A DNA stretch of 64,000 nt, from assembly GCA_003971905.1 (NCBI GenBank), contig RSEE01000021.1:186001-250000 (forward strand), given 5' to 3'. A model generated the notes under the pieces. The model was given only the letters and a program-made list of their open reading frames with translations. It made no database searches and was not told where the DNA came from. Source of the stretch: Moniliella sp. 'wahieum' (Eukaryota; Basidiomycota; Moniliellomycetes; Moniliellales; Moniliellaceae). Each line of letters begins with the position of its first letter. The stretch's first letter is position 1. The translations under genes and the position numbers were made by a program. Below, piece after piece: positions 33,309 through 46,668 of this stretch.

Positions 33309-35118
33309 ATGCCTGGCACGCCAGTCGCTAGCCTGGTCGCCGAGCCAGTGAGCGAAGGGGAAGGGCGTTCGATGAGCGATGGGGCGGGTGGTCCATCCGA
33401 CGCGCAACCCCGCGTGGGTCCGAGACAGAGCCTAGTTCCAGCGCGTCCCCCTTCCCCCCTGCCCCTGAGGGTGGCCCAGTCGAGGAAGAGCCGTCCAATC
33501 CCCCTACGTTCGAACCCCCCCCGCCCGAACACAACCTGATGCCGCGCTGCGAGACATCCAAACCAATCCGGTATGTGCACCCCCCCCTCGTCTCCACTTC
33601 TGCTTGGCTGTTGGCGCTCACTCCCTGTCCATGTTGATGCTCAGTTTATGCCCCCGGGAACGACGCCTCTGCTTTGGCTTCGAGGCATCCGCCTTGACGG
33701 CGCCGACAATGTACGAACCAATTTCCTCATCTCGGTCTTACGGCCCTATTTGGACCGCAGAGTGACCAACCTGCCCTGGGCCCCTTGGCTCTATGGCGAC
33801 CGCCTGACGCATGTGCGCCCTGGCCAACCCGCGACGCTAGGCAGTCTCACTGAGCTGACCGAATCCATCTCCATGGACCTCAGTGCCTTCGACATTTTCC
33901 GTGCCATTGACGCTCGTCTCGAGCCCTCCAACCAGCCAGGGGCTGGGCAAGAGGATGTGGAGATTGTGCTGGACTGCACTCCCAAGGGCCGTTATTTTCT
34001 CAAAACCTCGACCGACCTGGGCAACAATGGGGACAAGTCTGTCTCGGTGCAGGGGCATGCGCGCAACCTGTTTGGTGGAGCCGAGATGTTGGAAGCCTCG
34101 GCCACCTGGGGCACCAAAACCCGACGAGCGTTCAACCTGTTGTTCTCTACACCTTTACTTGGCTCCCCAATCTTCCGAGCCTCTCTTTCGGCCAGCACTG
34201 TCGACCAGACTGCACCGCCTGTCAACGTTTGGGACGGTACGTGGGGTTCGGAGTGCGCTCTTTTTACGACGCCGGCTGGCACGTCGCAGGAACTGGCGGT
34301 GGAAATCTCGCATCGGCACGTGGGCTACCCTACCGCGTCGACGAGCGCGGCAATGCGCGCCTTGATGGGCGATACCATCAAGGATCCCTGACGCACACCT
34401 GGGTGCGGGATACCGCCGATGCCCCGCTGCTCGCTTCCGAAGGTTGGAGCAGCCGTCTCGTCCAGGAACTGGCGGGAGCAGGTGGCAGCACGTCCCACTA
34501 CAAGCTGGAAGCTGAGGCCAAAGTGTCGCGTGCTCTTGATGCCCTTTTCTCAGGCAAGGCGTCAGGGGGGGGGTTTCGCTCGCTGGCTCAGTAGGTATGC
34601 TGCGCAGCTTGACAGGCCAAGCCAGTTGCTTTAGTGACCGCTTCCACCTCGGCGGGCCGACGACCATGCGAATGGTGCGTCAAAACGCAATGGGCCCCAA
34701 GGGGGTCAACAGTTTCATCCCGGATACCCCCGAGCGTGGCGATTCTCTCGGGGGGATGCCTACTGGTCCGTAGGTGCCAGTTTGTTCGCCCCCTTCATCA
34801 AGCGCGAATGGGGCGACTTCAAGTGGCATGCGTTTGTCAACGCAGGCCAGCTAGCCTTGATGGATCAAAAACGGCCATTGCTCTCCCATGCTTCCCTTAC
34901 TCCCGCCGCGCCAACTGAGGCCGCCGCGCCATCTACAACCGGGGCCGTGCAAGACTTGTGGAGACAACTCTCTCTTCCTACGGTTACCGCTGGTGTAGGG
35001 CTGGTGTACACTCAAGGCGCACTGCGTGCCGAGCTCAATGCTGGTGCCCCCTGGCCAGTCGCCGCTCGGACGGTGTTCGCAAAGGTCTACAGCTCGGAGT
35101 GGGGTATCGTTTTTGTAA
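33309..35118 (+). CDS. SAM50: Sam50, mitochondrial outer-membrane beta-barrel assembly
   Basis: Omp85-family core of the SAM complex, which inserts beta-barrel proteins into the mitochondrial outer membrane. Probable start MPGTPVASLVAEPVSEG at 33309. A Pro/Glu-rich leader runs to the intron 33571-33644. The POTRA part reads IRLDGADNVRTNFLISVLRPY and FDIFRAIDARL. The barrel reads LDCTPKGRYFLKTSTDLGNN, ELAVEISHRHVGY, GSLTHTWVRDTAD, SSRLVQELAGAGGSTSHYKL, RFHLGGPTTMRMV and YWSVGASLFAPF. It ends with the beta-signal-like LQLGVGYRFL and TAA. Frame changes near 33440, 34390 (GG for GGG), 34590, 34750 and 35060. The last two residues need one more T at 35110-35114. Confidence 0.85.
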
Positions 35119-35526
35119 TCACGATTCATCGATCATCTCTACTATCGATTTGGAAGACTCGCTGCTTGCCTTAGGATCCCTCGATTGCAAAACGGAACAT
35201 GGTGTATTCATGGAGAGATTGACAATCCCAGGTAGCGAGACGAAACACTCAAAAAAGAGGCGAGGGGGTAGGCTCCAAGATCAATCCAAGGATGACTTAC
35301 CCAGTGTAGAGAGACGGGAACAGCGAGAACATACACACAAAGACAGGCAAGGTACATAAAACGTATGGGTAGTACAATAGTCGGGGTGAGTATGTGACAG
35401 TAAATGAGGCGAAAGGAGGTACAAAGGTCAAAGGTCAAGTAGTATAACGAATGTGATGAAGTGATGGGGGGAGGGTAGGCGTAAGGTGAGATATTATCAA
35501 GATAGGGTGCCTGAAAGGGAGAGAGC
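35119..35526. other. short convergent gap
   Basis: Space between the 3' ends of SAM50 (plus) and the Ser-rich gene (minus). AT-richer than the flanks; nothing else seen. Confidence 0.5.
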
Positions 35527-37938
35527 TCAGGAAACCCATGGGTTTCCACAGCAAGGGCATGCCTGTTTCGCCAGGTCGACACCGAGCTGGGTCTTGACCC
35601 ACATTAATTCGGCGCCCAAGACGGCCATCTCAGCTTCGAGATGGTCGCGGCGCCGAAGCAGATGACCAGGATGCGGATCCTGCATGACTAAACCTGTGGC
35701 GGTCTCGCTCTTTTCCTCCGGGCGTGGCAAATACCTCTTCGCCTCCGCCCTCGAGGGAATTGGGGGTTAAAGGCAACGGACGCGGCGTACCACGTCCGCG
35801 GCTCACAACCATCAGATCAGGCAAGGAGGAGCTCTCCCTCAAACTTGCCCCCGATGAAAAAATCCGCAACGCATGCCGATGCCCCCGCCGAGCCAAGAGA
35901 CTTGTCATCGTCTCGGTCTGGGTGGGGGTAGGGGGGCTACTGATGACTCCACGTCCGTCTGGTCGATGGTGCCAGTTTATCGGGGTGAATGAAAGGAGGG
36001 AGGAGGCCAGGGCTGCTTGCCACTGATGTGGCAACCTCTTCTGAGGACTTGGAGGGATTCAGGACACGCGTGGGTGGCGTAAGACTGTTCTCATCCACGG
36101 TCCACTGAACGCTGCTGTCGGCCTCGGTTTGGCCTGCCGATGTTGATCCTTCGTCGCCAGCGGGCTCTTCACCCTCAAGTTCTTCGGGCGCGTCAAGAGG
36201 AGTGAAGGATTGCACATGATTGGGCACAGAAAAGGGCACTGGGAAGAGCTTTCGGGATGGGATGCCTCTGTAGCCCCCCTTTCCAGAGAAGGGCTTGTGT
36301 CTGACTCTGGTACGGGAGGAAGACGCGCTTCGGAAGAGCCAATGGCAGATAGAACAGCCATTTCAGAAGGACCAAACATTGCGCTCACTGGTCTCAAACT
36401 TAGGTGTGGACTTGTGCCCGGGACATCGGGGAAGCGTCCGACAGCAAAAGAAGAGGGAGTAGGATGAGCTATGTACAATGTAAGAGTTCAGTATGGGTCC
36501 TTGTTTCTCTTTCGGCGCAGGCATACGTACTTTGGTCATGTAGCTTCGGGTCGAGCTCATCGTGGTCTGGAGGCCGTGTTGAGAGCAGCTGGTGGCAAAC
36601 TGTCCGGAATCATAGAGGCAGTCAGAGAAGCAGATCCGCTTACAAAGCGGTGCGCAGACTGAGAGGAGCTTTCCTCGTGTTCATCAAGGGAGATTGGGGT
36701 GCCTGTTTCTACTGGCACCGCCTGAGCTGGGATAGCCTTCTTCTTGGTAAGAACCGATGGAGACGGAGCTTGGTTTTCCAATGGCGCGTCAGGCCACACT
36801 TCATGCGTATCTTTGTTAGCCAACCGAGACTTCTCTTGACTCTTGGGAGTATTGAGGCTGGGGAGTGGGGCAGATGGCGAGCCTGTACTTTTCTTGCTCT
36901 TATCACCGCGCGCGCGACTCAAAAGGGCAGAAAGTGACCGCTTTGTATTCAGTGGATTGCGCGGTTTCAGCGCCATCTTAGGTGAGCGAGCATTTTTGGT
37001 ATCTTTTGGCTTTCCACCGACGGACTCGCCGACGTGGTAGCAAGATGCTGCACGCTTGGTGGTGTGGCTACCGCTCTCGAAGCGGCGACCGCGGGCATGT
37101 TCTGGGACGACGACAATGATTTCGACCGTGACCCAGCCCAACGAGAATGGGTAGGGGAGTGGGTGTTGTTGGGATAAAGGTCACGCGGCGAGGAGAGAAA
37201 GGGGCTTGTCGCAGGAGGACTGCCGAGGTCGCTTCGTCCAGGCAAAGAATCGGAGGCACAGGAACCTGCAGCTTGGGCTTTATTGTTTACCGCCTGCAAC
37301 GGCTCATCCATTTTGTCCAGCTGTGTGGCAATGGTAGGGAAAGCTCGCCGTCCATCAGCAAGAAACAAACGGCTTGGGATCCGCCACGGAACCAGCGAGG
37401 GGTGTGATGGGCGTGTAGGGCGTGCAGGGGGACTGGTCTTGTAACTAGATCCAGGGCTGAGTGGGACGTTCGCGGAGGAGGCTGAGGTGCTGCTACCAAG
37501 CTTGGGAAGCCGAAACATGCCCCGTGACGATGGGCGAAGACCTTCCAGAGACGGCCTCATCGAAAGGGCATCGAGCGACGGCAGAGAATCGAGGGAGGGG
37601 CGCCAGCGCATCCCATGTGGCAAACCGCCGGACGAAGCAGACGCAACAGAGACGAGGCCGCTGGGTGATGCGCCATCGGAGCTTGGGCGGGCTGCCGACC
37701 CGTCGGAGCCAGGAAAGGAGCAGTCCTCCTCCTCTTCCCATGGCGCGAGGGAATTGCGGGTGAGGCGGGGCCCCATGAGGTCATCGGCGTCGGCAGGGAG
37801 GTAGTCGAGGCGGGTAGCACGGGCATGACGATGAAAGGAAGCATCGTCGGGCGCGAGCTCCTCTTGGGCCAGGTCGTCGGTGTCGAGGCTGCCGGGGGTT
37901 GCGCGGAGCACCTGGCCGCTGGGGAGGAGAGGGGGCAT
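35527..37938 (-). CDS. Ser/Pro-rich protein of unknown function
   Basis: Not recognised. The start is MPPLLPSGQVLRATPGSLDT at 37938. About 320 residues of Ser/Pro-rich, probably disordered sequence carry repeated PSLDSLPSLDALSMRPSLEG elements. A Lys/Ser-rich part follows (NTKRSLSALLSRARGDK), then Glu/Ser-rich segments. The C-terminus looks folded: HLEAEMAVLGAELMWVKTQL, a likely coiled coil, then KQACPCCGNPWVS with a CPCC motif before the stop at 35527. At least four frame changes are needed, so the exact protein is uncertain; introns cannot be excluded. Confidence 0.55.
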
Positions 37939-40329
37939 GGGCGCAAGAAAAGAGAGATAGACAGACAGACGGGGCGGAGGAGGAGGGCCAAGGAGCGTGG
38001 GGCTGGGCGGGATGGAGGAGACGGAGCAGAGGCCAAGGCGGCTGAGAAAAGGACAGGGATGCCGGCGCTATCGATGCTATCGGTGATGCTGATGCGGATG
38101 GCGTCGCACGGCTTGGGCGTGGCGCGTGGCTGTGGCCGGGCAGAGCAGGTGGCTTGTCCAGCCTGTCGCCATCGCTGATCGCTGGCCCTGGCCGTTGATC
38201 GGCAGTGGCGCCGAGGCCTGCACGGGGCGCTGCGCTCTGCTGCCGACGGCTCTGTAACTCGCCAGTGCCCGTCTGCCCAGCCCGACCCCGCGCATCGCAT
38301 TGGACCCGCAGGCCTGCCTAGTGCCTGACGCGTGTCCCGCACCATGCCAGTGTTCCACGCCCTGTGCGATCACACTGCAGCCACCCATCATGCATCTGCA
38401 TCACCATCACGCCGTCAAGCTTCAAGCTTCAAGGTCTCAGGGCACCTCGCCCCTCAAGCTGTCATCATGCATCAGGCTTTAGGAGCTTTAGGCGTCATGC
38501 ATCAGCCACCCTCAGATCCCCACCAGACCTACTTGCGCCTCCAGAGCCTCAGGGACGCCGAGTCAGCTTTGCCAGGGTTTGCCCCTCTTGGGTTTAGAAA
38601 TTCCTCCGAGGACAATATATTGTTTTCGCAGTGCGCGTCGATGTGGTGGAAAAAGGATTCCATTTTCTCGGTTCTTCCTCGTCGGCTCTAGGTGTTCTTC
38701 ATAAGGAAACAGGGTTGCGCCACATGTGCATGACCGTGCGTGACCAAAACTGACCGCAACCAGATGAGACTCCTCTTCCCAACGCACTGAAAGAGCCTTA
38801 TATGAGTAGAAAGTTGGCCATGAAGGAAGAGCACACAACGAGAGAGAGGCGTGAAAAGACAATGTGGGCAGTGAATGGAAGTTGTGGTGGCTCTCATGTT
38901 GTCCCGACAAGGCATCACACGAAGCATAACTATGCACACTAATAAGCACCATTGAAAGGGCCCACAGGAACGAGAGGGCAGTGCCCCCCAACTCCCGCAG
39001 TCTTCCCAAACATAGACCAAAAGCAGCGCGTCGTCGATCTTTACTCTCATTGATTATCATCTGCCCATTCTGCATGTCCTCCGAAGTTCTAATACGGATG
39101 TACATCGGCTTCTTCGAATTTGTTTCATTCCAGGTGCGTTATGGGGCTTTTATTAGACGTCAGGCCTCAGGTAACCGCCTCGGGTACTAATCATATCTCA
39201 ACAGGGTCTTCTTTCTCATCAAAACATAATGCCACAGAGGCATCACTTGGATCTCTCATCATCGCCATGGCGTTTTACTTTCACTCTTTTCCAGAGACTA
39301 ACGGCACAAACTTCTCCCGTTTCTCCAGCAAAATACATTCGGGTCGGTGGCCCAATGCAAACCCAAGGGGGTAACAACTCTTGATAAGCCTTATGTGCCC
39401 CTCTTTGTCAAGGTCTCACGAAAATGGTAGAGTGTAGATCGTTTCTTTTTATCCTGATTCGGAAATGCTGTAGACGACGGGGATAAAAAAGAGGGAGAGA
39501 AGTGTGCTCAAGGCCCCCCAATTTCAGCACCGTCTCCCGGATTTGCATGGAGGGGGTGATGGGGAGACGTGTCTCTCTCAGTGTATATTTTGCCTTCCGT
39601 GTGGATCGCATTCCTTTTCCTGCCTGACCTTCCTCATTATAACTTATACCTCACGAGATGAACGAGGCAAAGCCAGTATGGCTTCTGAATCGCTCCTAGA
39701 AGTATGGTCTATAGGTGGAATAGCAGCTTATTAAGCGGGCCCGGACGTAGGACCCGTCCTTGCCATTTGCGGGGAATTCGATGAGCCTTGGTTGGACGGC
39801 CAATCGGAGCCCACGGGCGTCTTATATATATCTGGCATCTCATCCTGATGGTCAAAGCAACGGTAAGGATAGAAGGGAGGGAGAGGTCCTCTAATGTCAG
39901 TGGGGGCTGCCTGCCACATATGCAAAAAGGTGCACAGTTAAAGTCCTCTGTGTTGGAGAAGGAGTATTAACATGTGAGGGCCAACTACATATATTACCTG
40001 TTGAAAGGATCTAGAAGCTCTGCATCAGCAAAGATCCACTTGTTGTTACCGCGAGTATCGCTCTAGAGTATATATGAAATGGCACAGATTTACACCTAAA
40101 CGGTAGATTCAGGCTACTGACCTGGGGAATCCGCGCCTTGCCGTTCGTGCGAATAGTAAATTTTCGTAAAAAACCGATGCGAAAAGGGTAAGGGTGTGTG
40201 GGGAGAAAAGTCACCAGTGATGAAGGAAGAAAGTGGAAGGGTAATCAAGGTGTTGACCCCGGTATTAGTCACTTGGAAAACCCGGTGGAGACGTGGAAGA
40301 CCATAGCCAGCGAGAGCTTTTCCTAGATC
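37939..40329. other. intergenic, no gene recognised
   Basis: Upstream side of the Ser-rich gene. An (AAGCTT+C)2 array lies at 38415-38436. The AT-richer stretch 38600-40300 has no long frame and nothing I can name. Confidence 0.5.
38415..38436. repeat. (AAGCTT+C)2 palindromic heptad
   Basis: TC AAGCTT C AAGCTT C AAGG. Confidence 0.85.
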
Positions 40330-40760
40330 ACGTCCATTTCATTGGCAGAGCTTAAGGCTGGGACAGGGGGGGGAACGCTACGTCTACACCTAACCGTTCA
40401 TCTTGCGGGGGTTACTTGGGGGCGCCACTAAGGTCAAGGAACCAGGGGGATCGCCAGGATATCAGGACCCTCCGGCTCTCGCCATCTGGTCCTGTACCCT
40501 ACGAAGCGCATGTGGACACGGAGGAACGTGGTTGACATCCGAGCGAGGAACCATTTCCACTGAGACTTAGTAGCCAACTCCTTCCAATGCGCAAACAACT
40601 TGCCCGCCGTCTTGGTGCCGTGTAGTATCCTCGCGTCGTCAAAACCAGGGGGAAAAAACGGTTCTTGAGAGTGCGTCCCTGGTACTTGGCGTTCTTGTCG
40701 CATTGCTTGTGTTCTCTTATAACAGAGAGGCGGCTTATTATACCTACTAATTACTCTCTG
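40330..40760 (-). mobile_element. unidentified dispersed element, copy B
   Basis: The longest copy. On the minus strand it opens with ACAAGAACGCCAAGTACCAGG (near 40696), continues through TTTGCGCATTGG and GTCTCAGTGG (peptide fragments KLFAHWKEL and QWKWFLARM), and ends with a block near 40340-40440 that recurs as fragment D at 59.6 kb (AAGATGAACGG..GTAGCGTT..CTGTCCCAGCCTTAAGCTCT). Family not recognised; no terminal repeats seen. Confidence 0.4.
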
Positions 40761-43040
40761 TCACAGTACCAATCAGAACAAAAGTACTCTCTGTTGACTA
40801 TGATCCTCCGGCTCCCAGGCGGTAGACCAGGTTCGCCTCGGTTCCATCGGCTTCCACGCTGTGGGTATCGTCCCAAGGGTGTGGCACTGCCCAATACCCT
40901 GCGTTCTCTCTCGTGCACCTCACTGTTGGCTCCGCGTCTAGTCCGGCCTCCTAATAGATGCCTCTATACCCAACAAGCCCTACTCTGGCTGCAATCCGTC
41001 ACCTTTTCTCATCATTCTGCCCATCCGGCTCCCTAGGCCAACACTTACTCTCAACCGGATGGAGTCACAGGCAAGTGAACAAGGAAGAAGACCAAGGTCT
41101 AGGCGGAGACGGGAGGATAGAACAGCAAGTTCGGTCGTGGGATGTGGGAGGAAACATCAGGCATCGGACAACAAGGAGCAAGAGTAAGGGGGGAGATAGG
41201 GAGAGCGAGGTATACGATTCCGAATTGGAAATTGGAGCGAGCTGTTCAATCAGTCGAAGGCAATGACAGTCTTTATACAATCTCTACTAAATGGAGGCAA
41301 AGAAATCATAGTCCGTATGCGGACTTCAAGGGTCCTATGTTAGCGCTGCGCAGTCGGTGCACAGTATAAAAAGGGTTCCGCCAAGGCTGGGCGTAATGAA
41401 GCTTGAAGAGGCAGAGGCAGACTCCGCCACTGCCCGCCCTGTTGTATAAGACACTGTGGCCGGAACCCAGTTATGTGTATTGGGTTAAGAACTTGTGGAG
41501 AAGTAATGTAATGAATGAACCTGTATTGGCTTTGGAAACGATCGAAAGGGGGGAGATGAAAGGGTGATAAAACAATGCACCGTATAATTGATTGTACCTA
41601 CTACGGAGGCCCCCGCAACGGTCCCAATATCTCTGCTGGTCTCATTTCATAGCTGGCTGCGCTGAACGCGCTGAGCGCTGGCGATGGATGAGAAAGAAAC
41701 TGCGCTTGGGGGCAGAAAGAAACTGCGCTTGGGGGCGGAGGGGGCGGAGGAGCAAAGACCGTTGGGGGGTACGCACGCGGGTACGTCAACTGTCCAATCC
41801 TACTGAGTACCCAACCATAAAAGTAACGTTACTGGCGTGTGCATGACATCACAGATCTCAGGAAAAGACTTAACCAGTCCGGACTGATCGAGCAAAGGGT
41901 ACTGCTAACGCCTTCGCCAGTCGTGCTAGCGTTGCTTCCGCCTGCTAGTATACGCAGCCCTCCGACGTAGCATCATGTAGCTCTGCGCTCCTCGGCTCGC
42001 GCTCGAGTTGAGCGGCCCCGCCGCGTTGCTCCGCAGCCGTTATTACCCTTTTATTGTCGCTGCTGTCCCACAGGCCGCTCACCAGCTACGCATCGCCGCC
42101 CGCGCGAGCGGCATACCACGAAACACGTAACGCGTAACGACGAAGCGCACTGGGCTGTGCTGTGCCCCAGTGCCAGATGCTCGTACCGCCTCGTACAGCC
42201 CACTTCGAGCAAGGCTCAGCCACTCGTTGTTCCACGTGTTCGCGGACCCGAGCAGCCGAGGCACTGCAGGGCACTGTTCCTGTTCATGCACCGCCACTTG
42301 TATGCGAGGGCGAACAACCTATTCGTGGCTGCCCCGTGCCGGGGAGTATACAATCGCGTGCGGATGGGAGCACTGGGCCGCAGTGGGGGCAAATGGATTT
42401 GAGAGGGTGCTCGCGCTCGCATGTACCTTGCCACAGCGACGGTGTGCGACGGCAGAGATCGCGCGCAGTGCTGCCAGGCGCCTGGGGGCGCTGTGGGTAA
42501 AGACGTGTAGAGGCACTGTCGCGCTGGGCGCTGAGCGTTGACCGGTGACGCGTGACGCCTGAGGCGCTCAGGTGGAGGACAGAGGCAGGCGCGGGCGGGC
42601 TCTGTGCGGGGTTTGTCGTACGAGCCGCCGGCGGCGGGGGCAGGGGGGGGCAGTCGCTGCACCGGCACGGGGACTCCGCCCACGCCTGCTTTCCGCTTGC
42701 ACATCCAGGCATTTGAGGGCAGCAAAAAAACAGTGCGGCACTCTGCACGTGGGCAGTGCGCCTGCAGTGGAGGATGGGAACTGCCCCCGTGCGTGCCCGC
42801 TCCCCCGCCCGCCGCCGACACTGGGCTGGCGCAGCGCCGGTGAACGCCGGCGTGGAAACGGACACTCAGTAGTCACTAGTCACTAGTCACTCCTGCACAC
42901 TCTGTGCCGGCCAGCACGCCCTCGCCCAACACCCCCGACCACCAACCCCTCACCTTCTCCCCCCCGTTCGCATCGCCCACCGCCACCGCCTCCGCTTCCA
43001 CCTCTCCTCTGCCTTGCTCGGCTGTTTGCCTCTGGCCGCC
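40761..43040. other. intergenic, no gene recognised
   Basis: Upstream side of the GT32 gene. An 18-base direct repeat (GAAACTGCGCTTGGGGGC) is duplicated at 41697-41735. The ACTAGT array lies at 42868-42892. Confidence 0.5.
42868..42892. repeat. (ACTAGT+C)2 palindromic heptad
   Basis: AGTC ACTAGT C ACTAGT C ACT, about 150 bp upstream of the GT32 start codon. Confidence 0.85.
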
Positions 43041-44988
43041 ATGGCGCACACTCTTGTATCCCCCCATGCACGCCCCCGCCAGCGCCGCACCCAGTCCTGG
43101 TCTGCCGCCCTCAGCCTCCCGCTGCCCTTGCAGGCAACGCGCGAATCCCCATTGGCCCTCCTCGACACCGACTCTGGTCAGGACGATTATGATGATGACG
43201 GCGGTATGCACAGCGATTCTGCCTATGTGTCTGCTGCTTCCTCCCATGGCTCCGCCTCTTTGTCCTGGTGGCCCTTTCGCCGCCAGCATCGTAACTTCAC
43301 CACCGGGTACTCCCGCCTGCCCCAAACGCCTGACCCTTTCTCACACTCTTCCAACACGTCGTCTGCTTCATCGTCTGTCAATAACGAAAAGCAACATAAT
43401 TGCCGCTCACCCTCTTCCTCACGCTTCAGCCTTCCCCTTCCCCTTCCCCTTCGCCGTCGTCGTCGTCGTCGACTGCCTTCCCGTAGGTGGCTCCCTCTCA
43501 GCAAGCGATGGCTTGCAAGAGCCCTAATCACTATCGTCATGAGCACGCTGTTTGTGTGGCTGCTTCTTTACCAAGTTGTGCAGCCGCCCCCGTACAACGT
43601 CGTACGATCTGGCAACTACTCCAAAGTACTTTCCCAGTTTGCTGCAGAGCAAAATCTGGTTCCCATGCAAGGCATGCCAGACCGAGTAAATTGGTCCAAC
43701 GCCATTGCCGAGCAGCTGTCGCACCTCGAGCGCTGGACACACGAACGTTCCGAGACACTCGATTGCTCTGGCAAGCACCGCTCTACACTTGTCACTGTGC
43801 CTAACGATGCCGCTGCACCCCCACCAATGATTCCAAGGGTCACTTTTAGCTCGGACCACGACGTTCCCCCACCCGACGATCTCGCTCGGTGGAAGGGAGA
43901 ATGGGCCGAGTTAGATTTTGATCCCCAGTTTCTCGATGAGAAGGCGGCGGATGCATTTGTCGACAAGCACTTTGGTCTCGTGAGCTTAGAGGAGCCATCG
44001 GACACGCGACGTATGGTACACCGTACCAAACCTGCTTCCGAGCGGTTAAGTGCGACCCAGCATGCTTGGCGTGCTCTTCCTCGAGGCGTTCTACGTGCCG
44101 ACTTTTTGCGCTACCTTCTCCTCCTCGTTCATGGCGGCACGTGGGCCGACATGGACGTCACACCTATCGCACCGCGCTCCACCTGGACTGTGCCCCACGC
44201 ACGCTGGGTCTCCGTTTCGGACCAACCGGTCTCACAAAGCCATACGAACGGCACCTGCCCCACCCCGGCACTGCAACCCCCCGGCGCAGGAACCGATTCG
44301 ACTGGTCGTTGGTTTGGAATGCGAGCCGTGGGAGTACATGAGTCACAGTGTGCGGGCCTGGCTTGAATCTGCTCACATCCTTCCCATGAACCGTCACCGG
44401 GAAGTGCAGTTTACGCAGTGGGCTTTGCACAGTAGCGCAGGACATCCTGTGCTCGTTGACGTGCTGCGTCGGTTGCTGCTGACAGACAAACTGTACGATG
44501 CGTACCAAGTTGAGTCCAGGTCCAGCCCTTTGTATCAAATGTCGACCGATGGAGATCGGATTGCACCGGGGCGTACTCGGCCTCCCTGGGCGGACATTCA
44601 AGCTGCACGCAAGTGGATTGCACCAGCCCCCCATTACCCTCTCGAGGACAATAAGTGGGACGATGAGCTGTCCCCTTGGCTTCGGTGGTCGATCTGGCCA
44701 TGGATGTGGTCCTGGCCCCGCTGGGGGTGGCATGAATTGAGTGTTGAAGAGTGGACCGGTCCTGCGCTTTGGACGGACGCTGTGTTTAGCTACTTGCATG
44801 CGGTGGCGGGGATACGACCAAGGGATCTGTATGGTCTCACCCCAGTCCAAGTGGCCGATGTATTAATTGCACCCGGCAGCTGGTTCAACCCGCCCCACTC
44901 CCGCGTGGATCTGCATTCCAAGGTTGTGCACAACTTCCGTGGGTCTTGGAAACATGGAGCAGATACGGTGCCACCCATGCAGCAATGA
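43041..44988 (+). CDS. GT32-family glycosyltransferase, Och1-like type II membrane protein
   Basis: Probably a Golgi mannosyl- or related sugar transferase. Start gccgccATGGCGC at 43041. A long cytosolic head of about 155 residues has an acidic DSGQDDYDDDGG patch, Ser-rich parts and an Arg8-class run just before the membrane. One signal anchor, ALITIVMSTLFVWLLLYQVV, lies at about 160-180. The catalytic domain has RADFLRYLLLLVHGGTWADMD with the metal-binding DxD (about residue 370), then LVVGLECEP, VQFTQWALHSSAGHPVL and WTGPALWTDAVFSYL. It ends HGADTVPPMQQ. One frame change occurs in the C-run near 44280, between the DxD block and the acceptor-side block. The head is unusually long for the family. 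Confidence 0.85.
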
Positions 44989-46668
44989 ACCTCTTTGTCG
45001 TTGCGGGCCCTCCGGATCCATTGGAACGGATGGGGCTTGCACCATGATGATCACTAGAAGCAATCCCGCTCTTTTCTCTCTTTTCCCTATATGCACTTCT
45101 CCCATCTTCCCCTTGCTCTCCCTGTTCCCTGCTCCGACCGTTCCTGCACACATCTTTTGCTCCTTTTTTGTATCACTTGCTCTACCATTCCAAATGAAAC
45201 ATGCGGATCGCCTCTCGCCATACCCTCTCCTCTCCCCTCCCCTACTTGCCTCTTTGCCCTTGGTCCTGCCCTAAGGATCTCTCCCCCCAATGCACACATC
45301 CGTGGTGCACACCACTGGGTGTGCTCCGCTTATCTCTGACCTGCCTGCATTCTTCCCTCCTGCTCAGAAGACCATGCACAGTGAATATCATAACATGGCC
45401 CCGTTATGGCTTTGGACATTTCTGTCATCCACAGGGGTGTTGAATGACAATCGAGTGAAGTCTCGCGATAATCTACTCACTCGACGAAATAGAAGGGAGG
45501 TATATAAGCGTGCTCCCAGGCCTTACGTCAGGCCCAGGTCAGGTGAGTCCATAGGTGACCCCGCTGGCGCTCCCTCGAGCGGAAACAAGCGGCGGAATAA
45601 CCTTAGTGGAGGAGAAGGAAAAATTGGGACGGCAAGCGCAGGCCTTTTAACTTGCTGGTGCCGGTGGACTCAAGCTGCTCTCCCCCACCACTCTCACTTT
45701 CGGTACGTTGTCCTTCCAATCATCTCGGCGATGATTACACTATTATCCACACTGTTTGATCCCTCTGGGGACGTGATTGACGACTACTACAACGGTAGAT
45801 GAGCCGCTACAATCAAACACCGGTTTGGCTCGAACACCAGCTGACTCTCATTGGGTTTTCTTGTCTGTCCAGCCCTCTTTGCCTTGCGCCCCACGCGCCA
45901 CAGGTGTCCCACACTGTTCTTTTCTCCCCACCATCTCTACGATACTACATTGCATGTTTCTATCCTCCTCACTTTCCTCTCTCGTTGCGAATTTGCCTAC
46001 TTGGGTTCGGGCGTGCTCGACTAGTTCCTAGCTATGAAGAACCTATGACAGCGCAATAGCAGTGTGGTTCCTGCCAGAGAACTAATCCGTAGAGGTGTAT
46101 CAGCCTGATACACCTGATACTCGGTTGCATCGCTTTCGCTCGCAAGGCCAGTTCCTATTCAAGGGACAGTGATACCTCCTACTGCATGTTTGCTGTAGCT
46201 TGAAGCTTGGAGCAGGTGCATACTACTACGCATGGCATGGGGGAACGCTCATGGGGAATACAAAAATCAACAGGGGAAAAGAAGCGACAAAGCGTCGAAC
46301 ATATGGGCGTCCCGTCGTTGCATTCATTGCCCGAACAGACAACGAACACCAACGTACCCAAGAACCTAACCGTAATAAAACAGCACGCGCGGGAGGGAAA
46401 AAAAGGAAACATTGAGACCCGTCAGGATGGGTACTATCCCGCGTCAGAATGCGCGACTTGAGCCCGCGATGAACAAGCGGGGAGAAGAGGAGAAGAGGAG
46501 GCATAGATGAAGGGGGAGGTGGGGTGGGGGTAAAACCTGCTGGCGCTGGAATGTGCAAAGGTGTTCAGGGGGTAATTGATGTGATCGGGTGAAGGTTCCA
46601 TGGCAAGCCGGCCATGCAGAGAGCCTTAGGTATCAACGCCGATGGTGCATCGCCCCTGCCCTCCCAAC
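44989..46668. other. intergenic, no gene recognised
   Basis: Between the GT32 3' end and the 3' end of the MARVEL-like gene. Pyrimidine-rich on the plus strand at 45060-45250. A 170-codon open frame (45290-45802) shows no family features. Confidence 0.5.
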
